Source of the DNA: Rhexocercosporidium sp. MPI-PUGE-AT-0058
Lineage: Eukaryota; Ascomycota; Leotiomycetes; Helotiales
Length of the DNA stretch: 64,000 bases
Assembly: GCA_020746875.1 (NCBI GenBank)
Contig: JAGTJL010000021.1
Span: 558,001-622,000, forward strand
Direction of reading: 5' to 3'
In this document: one piece after another, positions 36,301-46,879 of the stretch
Numbering within the stretch: the first letter of the stretch is position 1
Layout: every line of letters begins with the position of its first letter
The notes under the pieces: generated by a model
The model's input: only the letters and a program-made list of their open reading frames with translations
Told to the model about the DNA's origin: nothing
Databases searched by the model: none
Made by a program: the position numbers and the translations under genes

Positions 36301-38925
36301 CGTCTGAATCCGCGGTATTGGACATGTCTAGTCTTTCATCCATGTCCGATACTTCTATCGAGTCGCTGCAATTGTTAAGTGCTGTCTTCTCAACAACTCA
36401 ATCTTCCAGTCTTACTTCCGTAACTCCAGCAATGTCCTCGAGTTTTTTGATGACATTGGAAGGCCAATCTTCATCCGCTCAGTACAACCCTGTAGCGTCT
36501 TTAATTTCAGCAAGCTCTTCTATGCCCGAGCAAAGTTCCAGTGTCAGATATAGCAGTAATTCAAAACCCCTAGAACCGTCGACAGGTATTTCCAGCGTAT
36601 TGGCCACAACGAGTCAGCCCCCGAGTCTATTCAGTGCAATTCTATCGGCGTCAGTATCCTTAACTTCATCCGCCTCTGGACTCCTGTCTAGTGCCACAGG
36701 CACCTTGGATATTTTGGGATCGACCTCGAGTATCAACAACGCTGTTAAATCGTCTCTTTCAAGTAAACTCGAGACCTCCTCGGCATTTGAACCAACGACA
36801 ACCGCTATGTCGCCAGGAGAACTGGCCACGTCGAGCAATTCAATAGTGTCTTCAACCATCGAAATGACATCGTCTTCACTCACTGTTTCATCCGCGCGGA
36901 CTTCTGGCACTATGGGATACTCTCTTAATGTTAACAGCTCATATGCATCTTACGCGACGATTTCTAGCCCATTTTCCAGTGGAGAATCTACGACCCTTGA
37001 GACTCTATCCTTGACCGATACTTCTAGTATTATCACCTCAGCTTTTATCCCGTCTACCACTTCGGCTTCTGTGTCAGAAAGAGATGAAAACACGATATCA
37101 AGCTATTCTCCTCAATCAACACTCATGGCGCCTTCCACACCGTCTATATCAGCCAATCCTTTCAATGGGGAATCATCAGACTTCGGATATTCCACGAAAG
37201 CCGGCGTCACACCATCAGTAACTAACATCGCTCAATTCTCAACTCAGCCTCCTCTTCCTGCATCCATGACTTCTGCAAGTATAGGACCCGCTGGAACTCC
37301 AATCTTCTTCCAGATCGTGGTTGAAGTAGACATCGTGCCTAAGTTGAGGAAACGAGCCGACAATGGTACCGAGTATGTTGGCCCTGGATCTTCCTTCGGC
37401 CTCGAGAACTGCAACAGTGGGTTCCCGTATACATACAACAACGATGGCCAGCTCATGGCAGGCGGAAAATACGTCTCTACCAATTCCAGCACAACCTGGA
37501 TGTACTTGGTGCCTGAAGCCGTCACACAGCCCATTACCACCACCTTCGATATTGACAACGATGGAGTTCTGTCCTGGAACAACACTCTGTTTGAGGGCGG
37601 GGAAGTGCTCTTTTGCCAGGAGAGCAATGGTCAGGTCGCCGTGCTATTCCGCGGCTCTACCGATTTGGACTTGTCTTACCCTGCATACGGAGTCACTTGC
37701 ACTCCAATCAAGCTTAAGGCTGTCACCCGTACGTATTTCCCGTTGATCGTCCCCTGACATTTGACTACACCAGTTACTAACAAATGTGCTAGCGCGGACC
37801 TGTGACAATTCGACAATTAGCTCGTCTAGTATTTTTGGAAGCTCAACTGTTGGACCTTCTGTCTCTTTCTCACAGTTCCAATCAGCATCTGTATCAGATA
37901 CTTCCGTTGCTTCGATTCCTATTTTAGTATCCACGATCCTATCTGGCTTGACCTCTACGCTAAGCAGTACAATCTCGAACACTCAAACTGAAGTCGACTT
38001 GGCGTCGCTGACACAGACAATCCCAAGTTCGAGAGGGGGATCATCTGCCCTTGCATCATCCGTGTCTAGACCATTACCATCGTCCTCGTTTGTCCCGTCT
38101 GTATCAACAGCACCAGAGTCCAATTCTGAGTCAGCAATATCCTCGGTAGTGTCAACAGCTATCGGTGGGCAGACCAGCTCATTGCGTGTATCGAGCACCG
38201 TACTTGGATCCGCGACTTCATCTGTACCATCCTTGTCATCTTTGCGCGCTTCTACGGTGATATCTATACCAGGTTCAATTTTGAGCTCCGTGTTAAACCC
38301 GACATCTGGAGCGCAATCGACGTCTATCGACGAATCAATGGCCAGTTCCATATCTTCATCCAGGTCATCCTTGTCATCTTCTCTGTCTGCATTCATGGCA
38401 CCTTCAACAAGATCAACTACATCGTCTTTAATTGACATCACTTCCAGTTCATCATTAGCAGAGTCTTCTAGCGATGTCTTAGCCGTTTCAAGCCCTACAG
38501 CAGCCGTTGGTTCGACCTCCGAATATGTATCTACCTCCGTATCACGATTTGCGTCCATGTCAGTCTCTAGCCCGCAGTCTACACCTGGGGAAACGACTGC
38601 CACAGATCAGTCTTCGACTGCACACAACACGCCAGCACAGAGCACACCACAAAATACTCCGCCCGGGCAAACCACACCGGAATTTAGCCCGCCAGCGCCA
38701 AGCACAGGAGGTCAAAACCCACCGGTCACCACACCGCAGAATACTGGCAGCGGCCCTCCTCCGGGTCCAACGAGCGGAGGTGGACCCGGTCCTGAACCTA
38801 CAGGGAGCAATATGTGTCCATTCATTCCCAGCACTTGGCTCTCAACGAGCCCATCAGGGATTTATGCTATTCCGCAGACGGTCACCTTCGAGGATGGCTG
38901 TACGCCTATGGTTTCGGCATTCTGA
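21350..38925 (+). CDS. Giant secreted WSC/LysM mucin-like protein, 19 exons
   Basis: Nineteen exons sum to 16,596 nt, exactly divisible by three, and give about 5,531 residues with one stop (38923). Exons start at 21350, 22269, 22417, 22888, 23189, 23279, 23366, 23434, 23516, 23584, 23663, 23729, 23809, 23913, 24051, 25493, 25932, 32575 and 37793. After a signal peptide (MLLYNMFFQSLLVLLWTF) come three divergent WSC-like cysteine modules (about residues 45-140, 240-300 and 410-530). A stretch encoded by ten mini-exons follows, then a Ser-rich stalk, LysM 1 (about 1075-1127, YYVVQLGDTCSIIASRF), LysM 2 (about 1204-1252), and Ser-rich mucin to about 3290. A cysteine domain (about 3294-3437), more mucin, a second copy of that domain (about 5017-5154) and a Ser/Pro-rich tail complete it. 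No transmembrane segment or GPI signal is seen, so it is probably secreted and wall-associated through LysM binding to chitin. The duplicated domain resembles, from memory, the fungal family called DUF7908. A split into several genes is possible but unnecessary, because all junctions keep frame. Confidence 0.8.
23142..24050 (+). repeat. Tandem array of ten phase-1 mini-exons within the giant gene
   Basis: Between the WSC-like part and the first long Ser-rich exon, ten exons of 42, 39, 18, 30, 18, 33, 15, 30, 27 and 84 nt alternate with eleven introns of about 44-77 nt. Every junction is phase 1 and every exon length is a multiple of three. Each exon encodes only Ser/Thr with some Pro and Ala. 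Introns 23384-23433 and 23678-23728 share the same 3' end TATTGACTTGCTTTAG, and others share a GTAAGCTT start, which suggests duplication of exon-intron units. The exon borders are my reading of the splice sites. The 18-nt exon at 23516 uses a weaker GTCAGT donor. Confidence 0.75.
25303..25507 (+). other. LysM domain 1 of the giant protein
   Basis: The translated core CCQYYVVQLGDTCSIIASRF, then an Asn-containing LNHDINPTCTNL segment and, across the intron at 25438-25492, AYCIEG, has the layout of fungal LysM modules. It binds chitin oligomers in known family members. Confidence 0.85.
25738..25950 (+). other. LysM domain 2 of the giant protein
   Basis: The core CCLFYRVLSGQNCIDVTTIN followed by SLNPEIDATCSNL and, across the intron at 25874-25931, DYCVQG gives a second fungal-type LysM module. 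An intron splits the same place in both LysM modules, which supports origin by duplication. Confidence 0.85.
32064..32491 (+). other. Cysteine domain, copy 1 (giant protein)
   Basis: It starts with a hydrophobic strand and the basic motif KIRKRQ, then PGSSFGLNGCNSSLPFTI, a GQLSADGVLIST turn, a DGTLSW turn, CQQPSG and FKGASDPDITYPDYGGTC. It is about 140 residues long and ends at a phase-1 intron with AVSR. The layout is shared point by point with copy 2. Confidence 0.75.
33090..33800 (+). repeat. Degenerate repeat of about 75 residues in the second mucin stretch
   Basis: The phrase ALSTAP(A/Y)S recurs at about 33091, 33317, 33535 and 33767, spaced by about 73-78 codons. Between them similar phrases recur, such as SSSQ-I/L-S and SSQ-V/I-MASS. 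The unit is clear in protein but blurred in DNA. It probably extends to about 36000. Confidence 0.55.
37318..37728 (+). other. Cysteine domain, copy 2 (giant protein)
   Basis: It repeats the plan of copy 1: a hydrophobic strand, the basic motif KLRKRA, PGSSFGLENCNSGFPYTY, a GQLMAGGKYVST turn, NDGVLSW, CQESNGQ and FRGSTDLDLSYPAYGVTC. It ends at an equivalent phase-1 intron with AVTR. After that intron both copies resume with P-x-TCD and Ser-rich sequence. Confidence 0.75.
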
Positions 38926-39799
38926 AGAGGAGAAGGACGTCTACTTATAATCTGGCTCTTGTTTCATCAAGGAGGTGGGATGATGTGGAAAGAAGAGTAA
39001 ATTAAGAACGGGCACAGGGGATTGGGAGTGGCAAGGAGCATTGAGGGATTACGGCCTTCTCGCCCGGAGAAGGTGGATACAGCACGTTTATTTTTGTTCT
39101 ATGGTCTACGGGGTTCTTTTGACTATGCAAAAAAGGGGACATGACTGGGGTCATTTAGCTTCATATTTTCTGTTCGTTTTGGTGTATTGCTACAGGTGTA
39201 ATTCGGGAAGCATCTATTAATGATTAGTGAATGAGTGCCATGCACTACCGTTTTGTCCTTAGAATTAGATTAGAACCATGAATGTTGAATCGAAGTTTAT
39301 TATTGCGACAGGTAATTATACTATTTTCTGGATGCGCCAGATGCTGATCGAATTCCAATGATCCGCAGAAAAAAAAGCCCTAGATCACCGGGAGGTGGAT
39401 ACATTTTTGCCTCGTTATCAAATTGTTCGGACTCAAGAATTCAAATCCATTGCTTCAAATGTTGTTCTTTACTTTAGGATATTGATAATGGTATACTTGG
39501 AGCAGCGAGATCTCTAGCCAGGCTCCGGAATGGAAAAGCTGCTGTGTACAGTGGTATGGGACAAGAGCTTTGAGGCCAGTGGAATACGACAGGCTTAGCA
39601 TGATCTAGTGGACTAAAGGTCCCTATTCCCACAGAAGAAGTGTAGGATCACCTTTCTCAAGATTTAAAAGTTTAGAAAGTAAAACTGATATGGTTATTTG
39701 AGAAATGCGGAATGGTGAGTGCTTATGGGTGGCATGGCTGGGTTACCCTCCTCACGTCCACCTACAAAAATCAAAAGATGTTTAACACAGGAGCTAAGT
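38926..39799. other. Intergenic, 3' flank of the giant gene
   Basis: No coding frame is seen. Base composition turns more A/T-rich toward the accessory block that follows. Confidence 0.5.
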
Positions 39800-40960
<1,161 letters not shown>

Positions 40961-41350
40961 TTCTACGAGTTGCTGCGAACCACGGGGAGCCAAAATAATA
41001 GAAAATTGGAGTAACCAAGTCTTTTAAAGCTCATTCTACCATTTACGAACCCCGAAGGCACGGGTCTGTGCGCTACAGGGCATTTCACAGCCAAATGAAA
41101 AATAATAATTCTTGTGCAAAATAACAATTCGAAAATCTAGTTAGAAGAAAGACAGACATACTTCTTCTTTATTGTGTATTTCAATAATAAAGCAAAACTA
41201 TTAAGTGTTCGTTGATATATTTAAGCGTGGATTCGTCTACTTCGTATTTTCTAAGCCTGAAAGTGCCTCGCGAAACCGCCTGTAGACCACAGACACGTGC
41301 CTCCGGGTTCGTTATGCTAGTCGAAAGGAGAGTCTCCATACCCCGACTTT

Positions 41351-41387
41351 CTACGGAAGGGGGTTGGCAGTGGGTCTCGCCCACCCT
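41351..41387 (-). repeat. Inverted copy of the GTGGGCGAGACCCACTG repeat
   Basis: This copy is the reverse complement of the motif at 41478-41513, with one mismatch in the core and a 90-bp spacer. It may be a terminal inverted repeat end. Confidence 0.75.
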
Positions 41388-41437
41388 TGTAAGGCAGTAA
41401 GATTATTCTTTGAATCAGTAATCCGAAATTCTGGGAT

Positions 41438-41513
41438 TTTCTCTATTAATTTCCTCAAATATTACAGCAGAATACTTAGGGTGGGCGAGACCCACTGGCA
41501 ACCTCCTTACGTA
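41438..41513 (+). repeat. Dispersed repeat of about 76 bp, copy A
   Basis: TTTCTCTAT-AATTTCCTCAAAT, then GCAGAATACTT and the GGTGGGCGAGACCCACTGG core, are shared in the same order with 44612-44688. The flanks belong to the repeat as well, so the core alone cannot be called a transposon end. Confidence 0.75.
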
Positions 41514-41607
41514 CTCTACAGTTACGGACTACTTATATTTGCCGAAAACGCCAAAACCGCGTTTTTTCGCGTCTCTCCTTTTAATCCTCTTTACAAAATA
41601 CTTGAAA

Positions 41608-42709
41608 ATGCTAGCACAACGCACTCCTCTTAGGGAGATCTCTAGAAATCGGACGAAAGGGAAGCACTTGACTCCTTATATGCGTGGAAAAATCATAAGG
41701 TGCGCTCTCTTTGGTGTTACGCCCGCCGAGATCGCGATAGACTTAGAATACCTCCCCGGCACCGTATACCCTCCTTTAAGATCAATTGCGTAACGACGGC
41801 TACTCTCTACCTTGTGACTCTCGCAGAAAGTCTTATTCTTTAGCTAAAGAACGATTATTACAACGTTATATTCGCCTTAACCCAAAAGATACGTATAAAT
41901 AAGTCAAAGTTGATTACGGTCTCGGTTGCTCGATTACTACGATTAAACGAATCCTTAAGAAGCACGGAGTCGCCAACTGGCGTGTAAAACGTCGCCTGTA
42001 TCTTTTAGAGGTTTACGCAGCTAAGAGGCTTGCTCGGTGTCTCGCTTACCGAGGTATAACAATCGAGGAATGGGGATTAGTGGTATAGAGCGACGAGTGC
42101 TCTGTAGAGCGAGGGCGGGGTAAACGACAAGAATAGGTATTTCGTACGCCGGCGCAGAAATGGGATCGAGAGATAGTTTAAATCTACGGAACGAATAAGA
42201 ATATGAAGACTATGGTTTGGGGAACCTTTTGGGACAACGGACGAAGCAACCTTTACACAGTAGACCGAGATTTTGAGAGTGCGAAGCATGGGTATTCGGC
42301 GGAGTCTTACCTTAAGGTTTTAAACGCAGAAGTCGAGCCAATCTTCACCGATTACCTCGATCAAGGGTACGAATTTATGTAGGATAATGCCTTTATTCAC
42401 ACGGCAATTAAAGTCTGAGAATGGTTTGCGAGTAAGGCTATTCGATTAGTCTTGAATTGGCCTTTATACTCTTCTGATTTAAACCCTATCAAGCACATTT
42501 GGTGGGCGCTAAAGACGAGAATGTGTGATATGTTTCCAGAGGTTTTAGCTGATTTATCGGAGTCAGAATAATCGAGACAGAGGCTAGAATCGTGTTTATA
42601 GGCGGCTTGGGACACATTAGATAAAGAGTTATTCGACAGTCTTTACCAGAGCATGCCGAGTAGGATTGAGGCCTGTATCGCGGCAGATAGCTGGCATACC
42701 AGATATTAA
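41608..42709 (+). pseudogene. Tc1/mariner transposase, RIP-inactivated
   Basis: The frame begins MLAQRTPLREISRN, with a helix-turn-helix start (GKIIRCALFGVTPAEIA). It then shifts frame near 41790 and continues with ILKKHGVANWRVKRRLYLL, SDECSVERG, TMVWGTFWDNG, DNAFIHTA, WPLYSSDLNPIKHIWWALK and a C-terminal WDTLDKELFDSLYQSMPSR. This is the Tc1/mariner DDE layout. About eight in-frame stops occur. At positions expected to be Trp or Gln (TGG to TAG before SDECS, CAG to TAG before DNAF) they fit G-to-A and C-to-T change, as RIP produces. The third catalytic acidic residue is Lys (NPIKHIW instead of NPIEHIW). No matching 3' terminal repeat is evident, so the element is truncated or overwritten. Confidence 0.85.
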
Positions 42710-43067
42710 GGTTCGTTCGCATGCAATTAAAGGTTTGACTAGCGCAAATTAAAGAGGAAAGATAACAATTCTAATAGTATAATTTTTGTATTTGTAGCTT
42801 TAATATTAGTAGAGATATCTTTAAGTGAAGTCAGGTGGTTGATTTTAGGTTTTAGTGTCCCTTACCCTCGGCAAATATAAGTGGTCAAGTACTGTATCTC
42901 GGTAAGTCGAGTTTGGAAAGATCCGGGGAACCCCCCAGCATGCGGGGAACACCACCACAGAAAGAAAGCGGTGGTAACTTTGTGCCCCACTTGCGATGTT
43001 TCGATTTTTGATATGCAATATTCGCAGCCCCATCCACTCCGCAGCGCAATAATCGTACGGTAGATTC

Positions 43068-43176
43068 GTACGGAGCTACAGGCCCAAAGTTTAAGCACAC
43101 CGCCTTTTTCTACCCACACAAACTCCTACGGCAGAACAAGGTGGTGTGCTTAAACTTTGGGCCTATACCTCCGTAC
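43068..43176. repeat. Foldback inverted repeat, two 34-bp arms
   Basis: Arms 43068-43101 and 43143-43176 are reverse complements. The inner 21 bp (GGCCCAAAGTTTAAGCACAC and one more C) match perfectly and the outer part has two mismatches. The loop is 41 bp. This could be the core or the two ends of a short MITE-like element. Confidence 0.8.
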
Positions 43177-44144
43177 TTTTGGAGGGTGGAGCCTTGCACA
43201 AGCAGTGGGGCAGTTAGTACGAAGGCGAACGGCATTGAAATCCAGCTATTTCCTAAGCGAGTGCGGGGCAAGAACATTAAAATTTTCGCGAATAGTTATA
43301 AAAAGAATATTAAATTACTATTGTATTTATACTTAAATTTAATAAATTACTTATGAAATTTATTTCTACTTTTATATTTAATTATTAAAGTATTTATAAC
43401 TGCTTGCCGCGTAACTAATACTTGAATACGATCTTACAATAAATCGGCTTAAACTTATTTTTATGTGACGGTTTAGAGCTCCCAGAGCCTCATTTCCAGT
43501 CTCGGCTATTCATTTCCTATTTGGGAAGTTACCGAGATTAGACGAGCCTCTGTGGAGCCTACCTTTGTATATAACCTACTTCTCTCCTTACCTTCTTTCC
43601 TACGTAGTTATAGATTCTAAGAGACTCTTGTTATCTTCATATATCTCCCCGTAGAATGTGAGGCGCCAGTCACACGTGATTGCCGTCTTTTATAGAGCAA
43701 GCGTCACATTTTACGCTCTTTTTATCTACTCGATCGTGTGAAAAACATCTTATTATTAAGTTATTTAAATTCTTATAAGTATTTAAATACCTTCGATAGC
43801 GTTTCAATCGACTGAATTACTTATGTATTCGTAAACTAGAATTCCTTCTTTTATAAGCCGTTGAATTGTTTATTTAAAAGCGTGAAAAAGAGCCGTATCT
43901 TATTAAAAATATAAGGGTTAATGTAAATAATTAAGTAGTAAATTAGTAAATTAATGAGCTAAAAAATCAAAGAAATTAATAAAACAAAAATAAATCAAAG
44001 TATTTACGTTATTTATATAACTCAAACTTAAATTATTTAAATATTTAAAGCTGATTACTAATATAAAAGTTATAGCAATATGAATTTCATTAGGATTTAT
44101 TAATTATTTATGGTACGGTTCTTAAGTCCGATAAATCCGAATTT

Positions 44145-44172
44145 AATCAATTTAATCATGATTAAATTGATT
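44145..44172. repeat. Perfect 28-bp palindrome in AT-rich DNA
   Basis: The 14-nt half-site AATCAATTTAATCA is followed directly by its exact reverse complement. AATCAA-like words recur in the next 80 bp. Confidence 0.8.
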
Positions 44173-44611
44173 TATACTTGATTTGATTTAATTAAGTTTT
44201 TAAAACCCTTGATTTAATTTGATTAAGTGACTCTAATCAAATCAAATCATTTCTCACGCTGTCGATAACTTTAGTAATATAACTAACGTTATTAATTCCT
44301 TTTCATAAGTGTTTATCTCTCTGATATATATAATTCTTTTAATAGACTTCTTAACTTATTCGCTTTATTAGAAATCATTAACTTTTCTAAGTTTATTTAA
44401 CTTTTTTTTAAAAAAAAAACTTTAAACTTTTAATATTTAACTTTAATTTCTCTTCCGTTTAAGAGAGTAATCGTGTCTTAATTCGTTGCTTTTTGCTCGG
44501 AGGTTTTAAGGTAATAAATACAATAAGGGCTCTTTTAATTATATATAAAATATCCTTAAAATATAGCCTTCAAGTAGTTATTATATCGCTAGCAGTCCAA
44601 TATTCTATAAA

Positions 44612-44688
44612 TTTCTCTATCAATTTCCTCAAATGTTAAGGCAGAATACTTGAGGTGGGCGAGACCCACTGGCAACCCCCTTCCGTAC
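44612..44688 (+). repeat. Dispersed repeat of about 76 bp, copy B
   Basis: This is the second direct copy of the repeat at 41438-41513, about 3.2 kb away. It ends 257 bp before the start of the monooxygenase gene. Confidence 0.75.
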
Positions 44689-44944
44689 CTCAAGTAAGCC
44701 CCATCTGCGTCAAAAACAGAGGCAGTACTTCGCCTGTGAAGCGGAGAAGAAGCTTTGGCCAGGGTGGTAGAAAGCGCCCCGATTTCTCGCGCAGCGTTTC
44801 TATGTCCCGGTAAACATTCTGGGGAGGCATCTAGCTTGCTCTCCATGAAAGGAAAGGTCAACCTATAAAGCCGAACAGTACCCAGGCCTTTTTTTGGTTT
44901 TCCACTAGAGCTCACATCAATATCAAAAGTTCAAGCAACCAAAG

Positions 44945-46879
44945 ATGTCCACAGGGTTTTCTGCAAACGTAGTTATAATAGGGTAAGCATGTTCTCACAT
45001 AATTAATCCTAAAGATCCTTTTACTGATAGGACGCGGCTTAGAGGAGGTACGATTCCGAACTCCAAATTATTTGCTGTTATACATGAACAGACGATTCAT
45101 CTGACATTTGAAAGTAGGGATTGGAGGGCTCGCAGCTGTTATAGCATTGTCTAGAGGAGGGTACAATGTTACTCTTTTGGAGGCGGCTCCATTGGTATGT
45201 GAAGCTCTCTCTTCCTGGGTGTGACAAGACCAATACAAGAAGCGATTCTGAAACTCTGTGACAGTTTCTCGAGATTGGTTCGGGCATCCAAGTGGCTCCT
45301 AACATGCTACGCTTACTAGATCGTATGTCAAGCCCTACTTCCTTTCCCTTGCAGCAGGGCTTCAAAAGACTAATCGCCATCGTTGCAGGTTGGGGCGTCG
45401 GGGTCACCGTTCGCAAAAAGGGCATTATGGCAGAGGATATTCGAATCCTCAGGTGGAAGAATGGGCAGGAACTTGGCAGGCTACCTGTAACGAAGGACTA
45501 TGGCGACCAAGTCACCGTCCATCGAGCGGATCTGCATAGTGCTCTCCTTTCGAAAGCCAAGAAATTGCCCAACGTTACGCTTCGCCTCGGATTCAACGTC
45601 GTAGGCATCGATTTTGAAGGGGGAGAGGTGACCGCCGATACGGGGGAGAGAGTACAGGGTGATATATTGCTAGCTGCGGATGGTATTAAGTCGTTCGTCC
45701 GGAGTATGATGTCGGGCGAAGCTGATCGCGCAATTCCAACTGGAGATGCTGCATACCGGATCACGCTGACAAGAGCCATGATGGAGTCTGATCCTGAGCT
45801 AAAGCCCTTTATGGAACGTGCAACTGCGTATCGCTGGATCGGACCGAATCGACACATAATGGCCTATCCGGTGCGCAATTTTCAACTCTTCAACGTGGTC
45901 CTGATACATCCGGATCGCGGTGGCTTTGGAGAGTCATGGAGCACGCCCGGGTCGAAGCAGACGTTGATCAAGGAGTACGAAGGTTGGGATCCGCGAGTGA
46001 TTAAGATGCTCAACCTGGTGCCGGACGATCAAGTCCTGGAGTGGAGACTCTGCACTCATGCTCCCCTCCCAACATGGGTCAAAGGACGCGTTGCCCTGCT
46101 CGGAGATGCCTGCCATCCCATGCTGTCAGTTGTTTACCAGTGGAAGACACGAACCCCCGCTATTCTCGCTCGATTGCTGACCCCAACCCTTCCCTAGTCC
46201 CTACGTCGCTCAAGGAGCTGCGCAAGCCGTCGAAGATGCCGCCACGCTCGGCGTCGTGCTCTCGGGCATGCGATCCAAGTCCGACGTGGCCCCGGCGCTC
46301 GCCGCCTACGAGCACGCACGCAAGTCCCGCGCGGAAACGGTCCAGCAGCTGGGACCCGCGACGCGCATGGCGCTACACTTGCCTGATGGACCAGCACAAG
46401 AGCTGCGGGATGCGAGTTTCAAGAATCTGGGAAGCTCCGGCGGCCAGAATCTGGACAAGTGGGGGGATGCAAGCACCCAGAAGTATTTGTGGGGTTGGGA
46501 TGCGGAACAGGTGGCTGAGCTGTCCCGGAGAGGTGAATCCCCAATTCTTCTCTCATCCTTCTCATCCTTTCTCATCCTTTCTCATCCTTTCTCATCCTTT
46601 CTCATCCTTTCTCATCCTTTCTCATCCTTTCTCATCCTTTCTCATCCTTTCTCACCCTTCTCATCATTCCTTTGCTTTCTCATCCTTTAATGTCCTCCTT
46701 TCTTCTCCATCCCGTCCTCCCTCTGGCCTTACTGAGTGTCGGCCATATACATCATATTTTCTCTGCCATCATCTTCCCATCGACATGCTCGGTCTCGTAG
46801 CATCATTTGTTCTGAAAAAGATGTGAACTGACTTATGCGAACAACAGGAGCCGGTACCGCTGTGAAGAGCTTGCTATGA
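44945..46879 (+). CDS. FAD-dependent aromatic monooxygenase (salicylate hydroxylase-like), possibly impaired
   Basis: The exons appear to be 44945-44982, a doubtful 17-nt exon near 45031-45047, 45118-45194, 45265-45322, 45389-46124, 46198-46532 and 46848-46879. The start is MSTGFSANVVIIG. Later motifs are LEIGSGIQVAPNMLRLLD, the second nucleotide motif DILLAADGIKSFVR, and the FAD ribityl-binding motif GRVALLGDACHPML continuing PYVAQGAAQAVEDAATLG. This is the group A flavoprotein monooxygenase plan, which hydroxylates aromatic rings using NAD(P)H and oxygen. The first FAD loop, expected to read GAGIGG, does not splice cleanly. A direct junction loses frame, and only the 17-nt mini-exon restores it, giving a five-residue insertion in the loop. 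The gene may therefore be a recent pseudogene. The last intron (about 315 nt) holds a 10-bp minisatellite. Confidence 0.7.
46551..46660 (+). repeat. 10-bp minisatellite, CTCATCCTTT units
   Basis: Nine perfect copies fill 46561-46650, with imperfect copies on both sides. It lies in the last intron of the monooxygenase gene, in the pyrimidine-rich orientation. Confidence 0.95.

Larger units (their letters stand above)
40990..41607. other. Repeat-rich spacer with inverted and dispersed repeat copies
   Basis: No gene is seen. The stretch holds an inverted pair (41351-41387 and 41478-41513) of a GC-rich motif containing GTGGGCGAGACCCACTG, which recurs at 44652-44688. Confidence 0.5.
42710..44944. 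other. AT-rich, gene-free repeat block
   Basis: From about 43280 to 44580 the sequence is overwhelmingly A/T with abundant TA steps and no coding frame. It contains the foldback at 43068-43176 and a perfect palindrome at 44145-44172. It looks like RIP-degraded transposon DNA. Confidence 0.7.

Noticed and set aside
41478..41513. Terminal inverted repeat of the Tc1 relic
   Set aside because: The same flanking sequence accompanies the motif at 44612-44688, so the motif is part of a longer repeat. No partner is found after the transposase.
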